Below, in pieces: positions 5,605 to 5,982 of a DNA stretch of 5,982 nt; the stretch's first letter is position 1, and each line of letters starts with the position of its first letter. Location: contig JBBRUG010000349.1 of assembly GCA_038247995.1 (NCBI GenBank), forward strand, positions 1 to 5,982, read 5' to 3'. The stretch is from JBBRUG01 sp038247995. GTDB lineage: Bacteria > Chloroflexota > Chloroflexia > Chloroflexales > Chloroflexaceae. The translations under genes and the position numbers were made by a program. The notes under the pieces were generated by a model. It saw nothing but the letters and a program-made list of their open reading frames with translations. It did not search any database and was not told the origin of the DNA.

Positions 5605-5982
5605 TCAATCTCCCGCTGCCTCGACTGCCTGTCCACCTGCATCCTGGTTCTGGGCGCCTGCGTCCTGGCTATGGCCGAGGAACGCGATCCGGCCGCCGTA
5701 AGTGGCGCGCAGATTCGCCTCGGTAAACACCTCGGCGACAGGGCCGCTCGCGATGCGGCGCACGTTGATCAGCGTGACCCAGTCGAAGTATTCAGGGACG
5801 GTCTGCAAATCGTGATGTACGACAATCACAGTTTTGCCTTCGGCGCGCAACGTGCGCAACAAGGCGATGATTGCGCGTTCAGTGACGGCATCGACACCCT
5901 GGAACGGCTCGTCCATAATGTAGATCTGGGCATCCTGGACAAGCGCACGGGCAAGGAAGACACGCTGTTGCTGTCCGCCGGA
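5605..5982 (-). CDS. Metal ABC transporter ATP-binding protein (TroB/MntA/ZnuC-like), C-terminal half; N-terminus outside window
   Basis: The frame runs in from the right edge and ends at TGA 5607-5605, giving 125 residues. It begins inside the ABC signature, SGGQQQRVFLARALVQDA, followed by Walker B IYIMDEPFQGVD (20-31) and the switch histidine in VVHHD (54-58). The text after it, LQTVPEYFDWVTLINVRRIASGP, can be split as LQTVPEYFDWV and TLINVRRIASGP. With EVFTEANLRATYGG it is characteristic of ATPases of manganese/zinc/iron importers. The Walker A and Q-loop lie beyond the window. The last 22 residues or so form a low-complexity tail (QDAGAQNQDAGGQAVEAAGD) beyond the usual family end. It is the first gene of this operon visible here; the metal-binding protein and any regulator, if linked, are upstream of it. 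Confidence 0.95.
   Translation of the reverse strand, partial: SGGQQQRVFLARALVQDAQIYIMDEPFQGVDAVTERAIIALLRTLRAEGKTVIVVHHDLQTVPEYFDWVTLINVRRIASGPVAEVFTEANLRATYGGRIAFLGHSQDAGAQNQDAGGQAVEAAGD
5610..5614 (-). promoter_or_regulatory. Shine-Dalgarno sequence that sets the TroC-like permease start
   Basis: On the - strand, GGGAG (5614 to 5610) lies inside the last codons of the ATPase gene, 6 nt before the GTG at 5603. It supports the GTG start over the upstream ATG at 5642 and implies translational coupling with the ATPase. Confidence 0.6.

Overview
The window carries parts of two ABC import systems that face each other across a shared terminator. On the + strand, positions 2-3443 hold the end of a phosphate-binding protein (PstS), followed by the complete PstC, PstA and PstB genes. 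Together these form a high-affinity phosphate importer. On the - strand, positions 5982-3561 hold the C-terminal half of an ABC ATPase and two different integral membrane permeases of the ABC-3 (TroCD/MntB/ZnuB) family. This is a manganese/zinc/iron-type importer whose metal cannot be read from sequence. No RNA gene, CRISPR array, transposase or phage gene was found.

Layout. PstS ends at 193. The 165-base gap before pstC contains a nested hairpin (212-274), a promoter-like stretch with a perfect TATAAT (314-319) and a strong Shine-Dalgarno sequence. This suggests pstS is expressed apart from, and probably more strongly than, pstCAB. pstC, pstA and pstB are joined by two TAATG stop/start overlaps and are clearly one translationally coupled operon. 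No phoU follows pstB. A 15-bp hairpin (3468-3502) ends the operon and is T-rich on both sides, so it can also serve the opposing metal operon. Next to it lies a small 9-bp-period repeat (3516-3540). The metal operon reads ATPase, then permease C (1-nt gap from the ATPase stop if a GTG start is used), then permease D. The two permeases are separated by a perfect 15-bp inverted repeat. Permease D carries an extra C-terminal region resembling a winged helix.

Organism. The DNA is visibly GC-rich, with ordinary bacterial Shine-Dalgarno sites and a sigma70-like -10 box. The long PstA with a large non-membrane insert, and the protein style in general, remind me of Chloroflexota (Chloroflexus/Roseiflexus relatives). 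This is an impression from memory and not a demonstrated placement.

Overall this is a mostly ordinary nutrient-uptake region. I do not see an undescribed system. The points worth a second look are the PstA insert, the permease-winged-helix fusion, and the hairpins placed between co-transcribed genes.
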